Source of the DNA: Archangium violaceum Cb vi76
Lineage (GTDB): Bacteria; Myxococcota; Myxococcia; Myxococcales; Myxococcaceae
Assembly: GCF_000733295.1 (NCBI RefSeq)
Contig: NZ_JPMI01000130.1
Location: 1 to 38,766, forward strand
Direction of reading: 5' to 3'
Length of the DNA: 38,766 bases
Part shown: positions 30,913 through 38,253 of the stretch, piece by piece
How positions within the stretch are numbered: the stretch's first letter is position 1
Layout of the letters: each line of letters opens with the position of its first letter
Program-made: the position numbers and the translations under genes
Notes under the pieces: generated by a model
Told to the model about the DNA's origin: nothing
Seen by the model: the letters and a program-made list of their open reading frames with translations, nothing else
Database searches by the model: none

Positions 30913-32249
30913 AGGTGCTGAGCGAGCACGATTTGAAGGTGGAGGACAGCTTCGTGCTAACCCTCGACGGTGCCTTCAGTCTACAGGTGGCATTGGAGCG
31001 CGAGTTGGCGCCCTTTCTTCAGGCTCTCGAGGAGTACTCCGATGGGTGGATGCCAGACGTCGTCAAAGGCAAGCGGCAACGCAAGTACGCCCGCGCTGCC
31101 GTCTGGAAGGCATTGGAAGAGCGGGGCAGCGAAAGATATACGCATTGTGGGCTTTATCGGACGCAGTGGCCCGTGCTGGACATGGCTCTTGGTCTCAGCT
31201 CACGGACACTTCCGCCTGGGCTGAACATCGTGATTGTGGTGAAACCCCTCTCCTTCTTCGCGGAGGCGGAGCGCTGTCACCGCTTCGTGGAGATGGTACG
31301 CGCCTGGGCTTCCCATCATCCCGTGACGTATGCGAAGGCCCACAGCCTGGATGACGTGGAGTTGGCGGGCTCTCCCAACTTTGGCCGCGACGATGAGACT
31401 CGACGCAGAGACGGCTTCGACAAAGTCTACGAGGTGTTCTGGCTCAACGTCTTCGGCCCCAAGCTGGTGGAAACGGTTGGCCGCGAGCGCATGCTGTCCA
31501 CGCCGGCCCACCGGGTGGAGGAGCTCCCCAACGGTTCCATCCTCCTGGTGACGTGGCCCACCGTGGCGGATTTCGCCAGCAAGGAGGCACGGCTCGCGCA
31601 GGCCCGGGCCCACGCCCACCTCCGGCCGGACCTCGACTTCGACACCCTTCTGCGCTCCCTGCATGAGCGCAGTGCCATGCTCGCCCCCGTGGAGCCCCGC
31701 TTCCACCCGGACCTGGCCTCGCTCCTCTCGCGTGTGGTGGACCGCGCCGCCAGTCACGAGCGTCAGCGCAGGATCGCCGAGCTCAACGCGTGGCAACCCC
31801 CCGAGCCCGAGGAGTGGCGCCCCGCCGACTCCGCCCTGCCTCCAGACGTGGACAACCCGGAGCACTCGCTCGAGTCCTACAGCGACCTGGCCGAGCACCT
31901 CGTGGCGCTACTGCACTCGCAGGTGCCCTCCGTTTTCGAGGCCACGCCCGAGTCGCTCACGGATGCCGACTTCTACTTCTGGAGCGAGGAATTCCCCACG
32001 AGCCGCCTGCGGGAAGCCATCGACGAGCACGCGGTGCCCGCCATTGGCGCCTACCTGGGTGAGGTGCTGGTGCGCAACCTGGGCGGCCGGTGGATTCCGC
32101 GCCAGAAGCTCGAGGAGGCCCAGGTGCTGGTGGGCAACCGCGTCTGGCTTCCCTTCGTCCGGGCCCGCAACTACATGCGCTCGCGACAGTCGCTGCTGGA
32201 CTGCTCCCTCACTTGCCTCTACCGCGTGGCGGAGCGGCACCGGGGCTGA
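30909..32249 (+). CDS. Module C partner: cytoplasmic protein, candidate immunity protein
   Basis: A 446-residue protein beginning at the ATG that overlaps the upstream stop (ATGA, 30909-30912). The N-terminal half has LNIVIVVKPLSFFAEAERCH, WLNVFGPKLVETVGRERML and NGSILLVTWPTVADFAS. The C-terminal half ends with PAIGAYLGEVLVRNLGGRWI, a segment seen in diverse small regulatory and immunity-type proteins; the two halves look like separate domains. No signal, membrane segment or catalytic motif was found. I do not recognise the family. Coupling to the lipoprotein gene and cytoplasmic location support an immunity function, as inference. It converges with the PLP lyase gene, with an 84-base gap. 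Confidence 0.78.
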   Translation: MKVLSEHDLKVEDSFVLTLDGAFSLQVALERELAPFLQALEEYSDGWMPDVVKGKRQRKYARAAVWKALEERGSERYTHCGLYRTQWPVLDMALGLSSRTLPPGLNIVIVVKPLSFFAEAERCHRFVEMVRAWASHHPVTYAKAHSLDDVELAGSPNFGRDDETRRRDGFDKVYEVFWLNVFGPKLVETVGRERMLSTPAHRVEELPNGSILLVTWPTVADFASKEARLAQARAHAHLRPDLDFDTLLRSLHERSAMLAPVEPRFHPDLASLLSRVVDRAASHERQRRIAELNAWQPPEPEEWRPADSALPPDVDNPEHSLESYSDLAEHLVALLHSQVPSVFEATPESLTDADFYFWSEEFPTSRLREAIDEHAVPAIGAYLGEVLVRNLGGRWIPRQKLEEAQVLVGNRVWLPFVRARNYMRSRQSLLDCSLTCLYRVAERHRG

Positions 32250-32333
32250 GAACCGGCGGGGAGCTTTCCAGTGCGGTGAGCAGCTCGTCACGTAGACCTC
32301 CCTGGCCGGAAGCCCGAGGATGTCATGTGCGCG

Positions 32334-33311
32334 TTACCCGCGGACCAGCTCCTCGAAGCGGCGCCAGGAGACATTGCGGCCGGTGAGCACGGCCACGGTG
32401 GGCCCGAGTGCCCGAGGAAGCAGCTTGCGCAGGGCGGCGAGTCCCGCTGCGGCGGAGGGCTCGAGGATGTACTTGGTATCCGAGACACACCAGCGCATGG
32501 CCTCGCGCAGCTCGTCGTCGGAGACGAGCACGAACTCATCCACGTTGCGCTTCAGATAGGGCCAGGGGAGGAGCTCCTTCTCCACGTGGGCGCCGATGCC
32601 CTCGGCGATGGAGGGGCGCACGTCCGGGACGTCCACGGGTTGGCCCTCGCGGTGCCACTGGGCGAGGACGGCGGACGTCTCCGGCTGGACGCCGATGAGC
32701 CGGATGCGCGGGTTGGCGGCCTTGAGCACGACGCTCATGCCCGCGAGGAGCCCGCCACCGCCCACGCCGACGAGGACAGTCTCCACCTGGGGACAGTCCT
32801 CGAGGATTTCGAGGGCGACGGTGCCACCACCCTCCATCATGTGGCGGTCGTTGTAGGCGGAGAGGAAGGTATAGCCCCGCTCGGCGGCGACGCGGCGAGC
32901 GGCCTCGCGGGCGAGGGGGACGCTGTCGAAGTACTCGAGGTGGGCACCGTACTCCTGGATCATGCGGAGCTTGTCGGGATCGGCGGAGCGGGGCAGGTAG
33001 ATATGGGCCTTGGCGCCGAGGGTGGCGGCGGCGTAGGCGAGTCCGATGCCATGTCCGCCAGCGGTGGGGGCGATGAACTCGGCATCGGGGCGCGAGGCGC
33101 GGACGGAGAGCACCTTGTGAAGGGAGCCACGGGGCTTGAAGCTGCCGGTGACCTGGAGGTTCTCGAGCTTGAGCAGCACGGGGGCGCCGGCGAGCTTCGA
33201 GAGGGAGGTGTTGGGCTCCAGGGGAGTATGGCGGAGATACGGAGCGATGCCGCGGCGAGCGGCGATGACATGCGAGGGGAGGAGTTCCAACTCGGAGTCG
33301 GGCGTGAGCAT
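32334..33311 (-). CDS. PLP-dependent threonine/serine dehydratase-like lyase
   Basis: A 325-residue fold-type II PLP enzyme. The Schiff-base lysine is Lys59 in TGSFKPRGS. The phosphate-binding GVGGGGLLAG loop, the substrate-loop-like PTAGGHGIGLAYAA (the usual sequence is SAGNHAQG, so the Asn is replaced by Gly) and the late ILEPSAAAGLAAL segment fit threonine/serine dehydratase. No ACT regulatory domain is present, so it is the short catabolic type, or a related racemase or synthase. ATG 33311 is preferred over an in-frame TTG at 33332. It probably deaminates threonine or serine in the cytoplasm, but the altered substrate loop lowers certainty of the exact reaction. Upstream are two tandem copies of ATCACGTCCA. 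Confidence 0.85.
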   Translation of the reverse strand: MLTPDSELELLPSHVIAARRGIAPYLRHTPLEPNTSLSKLAGAPVLLKLENLQVTGSFKPRGSLHKVLSVRASRPDAEFIAPTAGGHGIGLAYAAATLGAKAHIYLPRSADPDKLRMIQEYGAHLEYFDSVPLAREAARRVAAERGYTFLSAYNDRHMMEGGGTVALEILEDCPQVETVLVGVGGGGLLAGMSVVLKAANPRIRLIGVQPETSAVLAQWHREGQPVDVPDVRPSIAEGIGAHVEKELLPWPYLKRNVDEFVLVSDDELREAMRWCVSDTKYILEPSAAAGLAALRKLLPRALGPTVAVLTGRNVSWRRFEELVRG

Positions 33312-33321
33312 GGCGCCTGTT

Positions 33322-33341
33322 ATCACGTCCAATCACGTCCA
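33322..33341. promoter_or_regulatory. Tandem 10-bp direct repeat upstream of the PLP lyase
   Basis: ATCACGTCCA occurs twice head-to-tail (33322-33331 and 33332-33341), immediately upstream of the lyase start at 33311. A 10-base repeat period, one helical turn, suits a regulator binding two sites on one face of the DNA. A third partial copy (CAATCACAG) follows at 33348. No transcription start can be placed. Confidence 0.4.
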
Positions 33342-33369
33342 GAGCCCAATCACAGCCAGGAGCCCCACC

Positions 33370-33459
33370 GTGCCCAAGTATCCCTCGCCCTCCGGGAGCG
33401 GGGACTACTCGGAGGCGAAGGGCACGGTCATCGAGGGAATCCTGAAGAAGGACTCCTGA
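33370..33459 (+). CDS. Small protein of 29 residues, hypothetical
   Basis: A short open frame starts at GTG 33370 with AGGAG (33358-33362) at ideal spacing and ends at TGA 33457-33459. The reading is PKYPSPSGSGDYSEAK, then GTVIEGILKKDS, and its composition is balanced, unlike chance frames in this DNA. No match is recognised. It could be a genuine small protein or the tail of a lost gene. It lies in the 355-base stretch between the PLP lyase and the UBP zinc-finger gene. Confidence 0.45.
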   Translation: MPKYPSPSGSGDYSEAKGTVIEGILKKDS

Positions 33460-33495
33460 AGGGCTCGCGGTAGCCGCTCCCAGTAGACTGGCCCC

Positions 33496-33666
33496 ATGCG
33501 CATCGAGCACGTGGCCCTCTGGAAGAAGGACATCGAAGACGTACTTCCAGTTCAGCCCGCCTCCCGGGCGCGCTCTTCACGAACTTGTCCGACTGTTGGA
33601 CAAGTTTGGCGAGACTGGGCCCGGAGGGCTCCCTCCCCAGCACGGACCTTCTTCGGAGGGCCTGGC
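33496..33666 (+). pseudogene. Truncated glyoxalase/VOC-type start joined to an unidentified fragment
   Basis: ATG 33496 begins MRIEHVALWKKDIE, the typical first strand of glyoxalase/VOC family proteins. From about 33541 the reading loses sense in this frame, while the next frame reads plausibly (YFQFSPPPGRALHELVRLLD, then KFGETGPGG) from 33542. This looks like two gene remnants joined by a deletion or frameshift. Neither part is long enough to function. The second fragment is not identified. It runs up to the 3' end of the opposing UBP zinc-finger gene. Confidence 0.4.
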
Positions 33667-33984
33667 CTACGGCGCGGGAACTCCCTGGCCGGGGTGGGAG
33701 GCGGGGCGCAGCTCATCGGCCTCGAGCATCACCTCGTCGTCGTAGCACCAGCCCCAGTCCTCCCCGGGCTCGAGCGAGCGGATGATGGGGTGCGACGTGG
33801 CGTGGTAGTGCCTCGTCGCATGGCGGTTGGGCGAGGAGTCGCAGCAGCCCACGTGGCCGCACTCCATGCACAGCCGCAGGTGCACCCAGCTCCCGCCGAA
33901 GCGCAGACAGTCCTCGCACCCGGCGGTGGTGCTCGGTCGGACGTCGCGGATGGAGTCGAGGTGGCGGCAGCCGGAGGTTTCCAT
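33667..33984 (-). CDS. UBP-type zinc finger protein
   Basis: A 105-residue protein made almost entirely of a UBP-type zinc finger (ubiquitin-C-terminal-hydrolase-like, as in many bacterial stand-alone forms). The ligand pattern includes Cys6 and His8 in SGCRHLD, Cys23/Cys26 in GCEDCL, Cys39/Cys42 and Cys47 in LCMECGHVGCC, and His55, His59, His61, His65 in NRHATRHYHATSHP. The GEDWGWCYDDEVML tail is typical. ATG 33984 has AAAGGAG about 6 bases upstream. In bacteria it is not tied to ubiquitin; a redox, nucleotide or protein-binding role is unproven. Cytoplasmic and monocistronic, divergent from DUF2378 copy 2 with a 249-base gap. Confidence 0.88.
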   Translation of the reverse strand: METSGCRHLDSIRDVRPSTTAGCEDCLRFGGSWVHLRLCMECGHVGCCDSSPNRHATRHYHATSHPIIRSLEPGEDWGWCYDDEVMLEADELRPASHPGQGVPAP

Positions 33985-34203
33985 GGTGGGCTCCTTTCCC
34001 CACAGGGTAGGCACCCCCCGTGGGCCCCGGGGCTGGCGGCCTGGACAGGGCGCGGCCGGGCGCCTCGGATTTCCCGCTGGGAGGGCTGTCTCCCATTGAA
34101 CAATCCCTGGCGTCCCGGCCGTCGCGAGGCGTTCACCATTCATCATCGTCTTGCCCTTCTGATCGCCGCCGGACTGGGAGAAGAGAGAACGCGTCCCCAA
34201 TTT

Positions 34204-34224
34204 TCCCGTGTGATTGTCACGGGA
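34204..34224. promoter_or_regulatory. Inverted repeat overlapping the ribosome-binding site of DUF2378 copy 2
   Basis: TCCCGTG (34204-34210), 7-base spacer TGATTGT, CACGGGA (34218-34224) is a perfect 7-bp dyad. Its right arm overlaps the presumed Shine-Dalgarno GGGAG (34221-34225), 8 bases before the ATG at 34234. It is either an operator or an RNA hairpin limiting translation. The surrounding bases are AT-richer than average, as expected for a regulatory segment. Confidence 0.45.
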
Positions 34225-34233
34225 GCGTGGGGC

Positions 34234-34830
34234 ATGCAGGGGCTCGAGGGGTCGCGGGAGCTGGGGGCGGAACGTCCGGCGGCGGCGCGGCGGCGGTTGG
34301 TGTTCGAGCACACGGTCGATGGGCTCTTCCGCTTCTCACTGCGCTCGCGCCTGTCCTCGCAGGCGTGGAATGGCCTGAAGGCGGTGGGCATCGACTTGTC
34401 CAAGCCGCTGCTGCCCGCCTACACCTATGACACGTGGAGGCGGGCCCTGGAGCTCACCGTGGTGGACCTCTACCCGCTGTTGCCGCGCGAGGAGGGCTGG
34501 CGGCGGCTGGGGCAGGAGGTGGTGAACGGCATGGTGCACACGGTGCTGGGCCGCGCCATGGTGGGAGTGGCCCGGCTGCTCGGGCCGCTGCGCTCGCTGC
34601 GCCGGTTGAACAACACGCTGCGCAGCGCGGACAACTACGTGGAGTCCCGCCTGACGGAGCTGTCGCCCACCTCGTGCGAGGTGTGGATCAACGAGGTGAT
34701 GGGCCAGCCCGCCTACTACCAGGGGATTCTGGAGGCGTGCCTGGGCCTGGCGGGAGGCCAGCGGGCGCGGGTGCGGGTGCTGGCGCGCGAGGGGGCGGGC
34801 GCGCGGCTTCACGTGGAGTGGGAGGAGTAG
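34234..34830 (+). CDS. DUF2378 family protein, copy 2
   Basis: A 198-residue paralog of the protein starting at 23401. Shared blocks are VFEHTVDGLFRFSL, GIDLSKPLLPAYTYDTW, GRAMVGVARLLGP, SADNYVESRLTELSP and a VWINE segment; the N-terminal 15 residues (ELGAERPAAARRR) are extra. No signal peptide. ATG 34234 is chosen for the GGGAG 8 bases upstream, which lies in a 7-bp dyad that may regulate it. The family's role is unknown. It stands 154 bases before the histidine kinase gene and could precede it in a transcript, but no coupling is evident. Confidence 0.87.
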   Translation: MQGLEGSRELGAERPAAARRRLVFEHTVDGLFRFSLRSRLSSQAWNGLKAVGIDLSKPLLPAYTYDTWRRALELTVVDLYPLLPREEGWRRLGQEVVNGMVHTVLGRAMVGVARLLGPLRSLRRLNNTLRSADNYVESRLTELSPTSCEVWINEVMGQPAYYQGILEACLGLAGGQRARVRVLAREGAGARLHVEWEE

Positions 34831-34984
34831 ACGGCCTGGGGTGTGAGGCGAAGTCTACCCACGTGGGTAGCAGGGGACTCGGCGAGCGGATACTTCCCGT
34901 CTGCCGGGGATTACGGCACTCCTGCGGTGCTCGCCGGGTTTCAGGCATACTCGCGCCGCCAGGGCGCGGGAGAGCCGCCCGTTC

Positions 34985-36895
34985 ATGTCGAGCATGTCCA
35001 CCAGGGTCGCGCGAGCGCAGGGAGTTGGAGGGCTGGAGCCGTCGGGGCAGGGCCTCGCGCGTGCGGGAATGACGGCCCGGCTGCTGGGGGCGCTGGACGT
35101 CTTCCTTTCCGAGTCGTTGCGCCGCGGGCCCGCCGAGGAGCTCGGCCGCAGCCGGGTGCTGGTGGGCGCCAACGCGGTGCTGTTGTTCTGCTGCCTGGTC
35201 TTCCTGCTCTACGTGCCGAGGTTGGCCTTCCCCGTGGCCATGGGGGCGGTGGGCGGGGTGTGCATGGCGGGCTTCCTGGCCTCGCTGCTGCTGCTGCGCC
35301 GGGGCGCGTCCTCGCGGCTTCCCGGGTTGCTGCTGTGCGCGATGCTGACGGGAGGCTTCCTGGCCGCCGGGCTGCGCATGCCGGATCCACACGTGGGCAC
35401 GCATGCCATCTGCATGCTCATCCCCATGCTGTCCGTCTACCTGCTGGGGCCCCGGCCGGGATTCCTCTTCGCGGTGGTGGGCGCGGTGGGCGTGGGGGCG
35501 GTGCTGCCGCTGTGGCACGGGGTGCAGGCGGGCCTGTGGATCCGCGCCTGGTGCGCCGCGCTCTTCATGCTGGGCGCCTGGGGGCTGAGCTGGCTCATCC
35601 TGGCCGCGAGGGACCAGGCCAACCTGGCGATGGTGCGGGCGCTGCGCTCGTTGCGCGAGAACGAGGGCAAGCTGACGAGCCTGCTGGAGAACACCGAGGA
35701 CATCGTGTGCTCGGTGGACGCGGACGGGCGGCTCATCGCGGCCAACCCGGCGCTGGGGGAGATGTACCGGGAGCTCATCGGCACGGAGCTGGCGCCGGGG
35801 GACTTCCTCTTCCCGGAGCGTGCGCCGGAGCGGCTGCGCGTGCGCTGGCAGCAGTGCGCCGCGCAGGTGATGGCCGGCAAGCGGGTGCGCTTCGAGGCCT
35901 CGCCCTCCAAGCTCAAGCGGCCGCGCGTGCTGGACATCTCGCTCAACCCGGTGTTCGACGTGACGGGCACGCGGGTGGTGGGAATGACGGTGTTCGGCCG
36001 CGACATCACGGACCGCAAGGAGGCCGAGGCCCGGCTGGGCGAGATGCACCGCAGCCTGCTGGACGTGTCGCGCCAGGCGGGCATGGCGGAGATGGCCACC
36101 GGCGTGTTGCACAACGTGGGCAACGCGCTCAACAGCGTCAACGTGTCCGTCAACCTGCTGGCCGAGCGGCTGCACCAGTCGCGGCTGCCCGGCCTGAAGA
36201 AGGCCACGGATTTGATGGCCTCGCACGGGGCGGACCTGGCGGCCTTCCTCACGGCGGATGGCCGGGGCCGGCAGCTGCCCTCCTACCTGCAGGCGCTCGC
36301 GTCCCAGCTCACCGGCGAGCGCGAGGAGCTGCTGGAGGAGGTGGACACGTTGCAGAAGAGCGTGGAGCACATCAAGTCCGTGGTGAGCATGCAGCAGGAG
36401 CATGCGCGCTTCGCGGGCGTGGTGGAGCCGCTGGAGCTCACGGCCCTGCTGGATGATGCGCTGCGCCTGCAGGCGGTGTCCTTCGAGCGCCTGGGCATCC
36501 AGGTGAAGCGCGAGTACACCGAGGGGACGCTGGTGAAGGTGGACCGGCACAAGTTGTTGCAGATCCTCCTCAACCTGCTGAGCAACGCGCGGCAGGCGCT
36601 GGTGGAGAGCGGGCGGGCGGACAAGCAGCTCACCATCCGCGTGGAGCGCATGGTGGCCGAGCGGCTGCGCATCGCGGTGCAGGACAATGGGGTGGGGATT
36701 TCTCCCGAGGACGCGCCCCGCCTCTTCACACAGGGTTTCACCACCAAGAAGGACGGACACGGGTTCGGCCTTCACATCAGCGCACTGGCGGCGGCGGAGA
36801 TGGACGCGTTCCTCTCCTGTTCGAGCGAAGGCCGCGGCCAGGGTGCTACGTTCACCATTGATTTGCCCATCTCGGGCGAGGAGAGCAGGGCATGA
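34985..36895 (+). CDS. Membrane histidine kinase with PAS domain and HNVGN-type phosphoacceptor
   Basis: A 636-residue inner-membrane sensor kinase. Six hydrophobic segments cover about 58-207, forming a short-loop sensor; PAS spans about 228-345 (LLENTEDIVCSVDADG to RDITDRKE). The phosphoacceptor region is atypical: MAEMATGVLHNVGNALNSV with His376, i.e. an HNxGNxLN box instead of HEINNPL or HDLRNPL. The ATPase domain is intact (LLNLLSNARQAL, DNGVGIS, GHGFGLH). HNVGN-type kinases are known in Proteobacteria, and this box probably marks a distinct partner specificity. ATG 34985 is chosen; an alternative ATG is at 34994. The stop overlaps the next gene as ATGA, so it is made together with the response-regulator/kinase hybrid. 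Confidence 0.9.
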   Translation: MSSMSTRVARAQGVGGLEPSGQGLARAGMTARLLGALDVFLSESLRRGPAEELGRSRVLVGANAVLLFCCLVFLLYVPRLAFPVAMGAVGGVCMAGFLASLLLLRRGASSRLPGLLLCAMLTGGFLAAGLRMPDPHVGTHAICMLIPMLSVYLLGPRPGFLFAVVGAVGVGAVLPLWHGVQAGLWIRAWCAALFMLGAWGLSWLILAARDQANLAMVRALRSLRENEGKLTSLLENTEDIVCSVDADGRLIAANPALGEMYRELIGTELAPGDFLFPERAPERLRVRWQQCAAQVMAGKRVRFEASPSKLKRPRVLDISLNPVFDVTGTRVVGMTVFGRDITDRKEAEARLGEMHRSLLDVSRQAGMAEMATGVLHNVGNALNSVNVSVNLLAERLHQSRLPGLKKATDLMASHGADLAAFLTADGRGRQLPSYLQALASQLTGEREELLEEVDTLQKSVEHIKSVVSMQQEHARFAGVVEPLELTALLDDALRLQAVSFERLGIQVKREYTEGTLVKVDRHKLLQILLNLLSNARQALVESGRADKQLTIRVERMVAERLRIAVQDNGVGISPEDAPRLFTQGFTTKKDGHGFGLHISALAAAEMDAFLSCSSEGRGQGATFTIDLPISGEESRA

Positions 36896-38238
36896 AGGCC
36901 GCCACCACACCCAACCGCCGCATCCTGGTGGTGGATGACAACCAGGCGATCCACCAGGACTTCCGCAAGATTCTCTGTGCCGCCCCGGCGAGCACGGCGC
37001 TGGACGCGATGGAGGCCGCGCTGTTCGGCGGGCCCTCGGCGGCGCCGGTGGACACGGGCTTCGAGGTGGACTCGGCCTACCAGGGCGAGGAGGGCCTGGC
37101 GAAGGTGAAGGAGGCGGTGGCCGAGGGGCGGCCGTACGCGCTGGCCTTCGTGGACATCCGCATGCCGCCGGGCATCGACGGCGTGGAGACGGTGCAGCGG
37201 CTGTGGAAGGAGGACGCGGACCTGCAGGTGGTGCTCTGCTCGGCCTACTCCGACTACTCGTGGGAGGAGATGACGCAGCGGCTGGGCATCAGCCAGCGGT
37301 TGCTGATTCTCCGCAAGCCCTTCGACAACATCGAGGTGCGGCAGCTGGCGCACGCGCTCACGGAGAAGTGGGAGCTGCTGCGCCAGAGCCACCGGCGCCT
37401 GGAGGACCTGACGCGCGAGGTGGAGGAGTGGACGCGCGAGCTGTCGGTGGCCAATGAGCGGCTGCGCAAGGAGATGGAGGACCGGGCGAAGCTGGAGCTG
37501 CGGCTGGTGCAGGCCCAGCGGCTGGAGGCGCTCGGGCGGTTGTCGGCGGGGCTGGCGCACGAAATCAACAACCCGTTGAGCGTCATCATGGCCAGCGTGG
37601 GCTTCATCCGCTCGGAGCTGGATGACCAGGCCAAGGGCGGCCGGCAGGCGGACCCGGTCGAGTTGAGCGAGGTGTGCTCGGACGCGCTGCTGGGGGCGGA
37701 CCGGATTCTGCGCCTGGTGAATGACTTCCGGCTCTTCTCCAAGCTGGACGGGCAGCCGCAGACGTGGGTGGACCTGCGCGAGGTGTTGGATCACGCGCTG
37801 TCGGGGGCCAGCTACAACCTGGGGCCCAAGACGCAGGTGGTGCGCGACTTCCAGGACGTGCCGCCCGTGTGGGGCAGCGAGCAGGGCCTGGAGCAGGTGT
37901 TCCTCGGGCTGCTGAACAACGCGGGGCACGCGCTGAAGACGACGGCGGAGCCGCGGGTGGCCATCATCGCGCGTCAGCGGGAGGACGGCGGGGTGATGGT
38001 GGAGATCCGCGACAACGGGGTGGGCATCGCCAAGGAGCACCTGACCCGTATTTTCGATCCCTTCTTCACCACCAAGGCGCCGGGAGAGGGGACGGGCCTG
38101 GGGCTCTCCATCTGCTACGGCGTGGTGTCGGGACTGGGCGGCGCCATCGAGGTGGACAGCGCGCCGGGACAGGGCGCCACCTTCCGCGTGAAGCTGCCCA
38201 AGGCCCCGGAGAACGTGGCCTCGGCGAGCAGCCCGTAG
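36892..38238 (+). CDS. Response regulator-histidine kinase hybrid
   Basis: A 448-residue cytoplasmic protein with an N-terminal receiver (about 10-160: Asp15/Asp16, phosphoacceptor Asp88 in [13 protein letters not shown], Lys142 in ILRKPFDN, with a 20-residue insertion after helix 1), a coiled coil (165-210) and a complete kinase core: His223 in [11 protein letters not shown] box [30 protein letters not shown]. Unlike the tandem hybrids at 9.6-15.1 kb, it keeps all receiver residues. It follows the HNVGN kinase in an ATGA overlap, so the upstream kinase may phosphorylate this receiver and thereby set this kinase's output, as inference. No output domain is present, so a further regulator is needed. 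Confidence 0.92.
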   Translation: MKAATTPNRRILVVDDNQAIHQDFRKILCAAPASTALDAMEAALFGGPSAAPVDTGFEVDSAYQGEEGLAKVKEAVAEGRPYALAFVDIRMPPGIDGVETVQRLWKEDADLQVVLCSAYSDYSWEEMTQRLGISQRLLILRKPFDNIEVRQLAHALTEKWELLRQSHRRLEDLTREVEEWTRELSVANERLRKEMEDRAKLELRLVQAQRLEALGRLSAGLAHEINNPLSVIMASVGFIRSELDDQAKGGRQADPVELSEVCSDALLGADRILRLVNDFRLFSKLDGQPQTWVDLREVLDHALSGASYNLGPKTQVVRDFQDVPPVWGSEQGLEQVFLGLLNNAGHALKTTAEPRVAIIARQREDGGVMVEIRDNGVGIAKEHLTRIFDPFFTTKAPGEGTGLGLSICYGVVSGLGGAIEVDSAPGQGATFRVKLPKAPENVASASSP

Positions 38239-38253
38239 CTCCCGCTCCGAGCC

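Noticed and set aside
33496-34830. One continuous protein from the glyoxalase-like start through DUF2378 copy 2
   Set aside because: The middle has no domain sense and overlaps the opposing UBP zinc-finger gene; DUF2378 copy 2 has its own Shine-Dalgarno and start at 34234.
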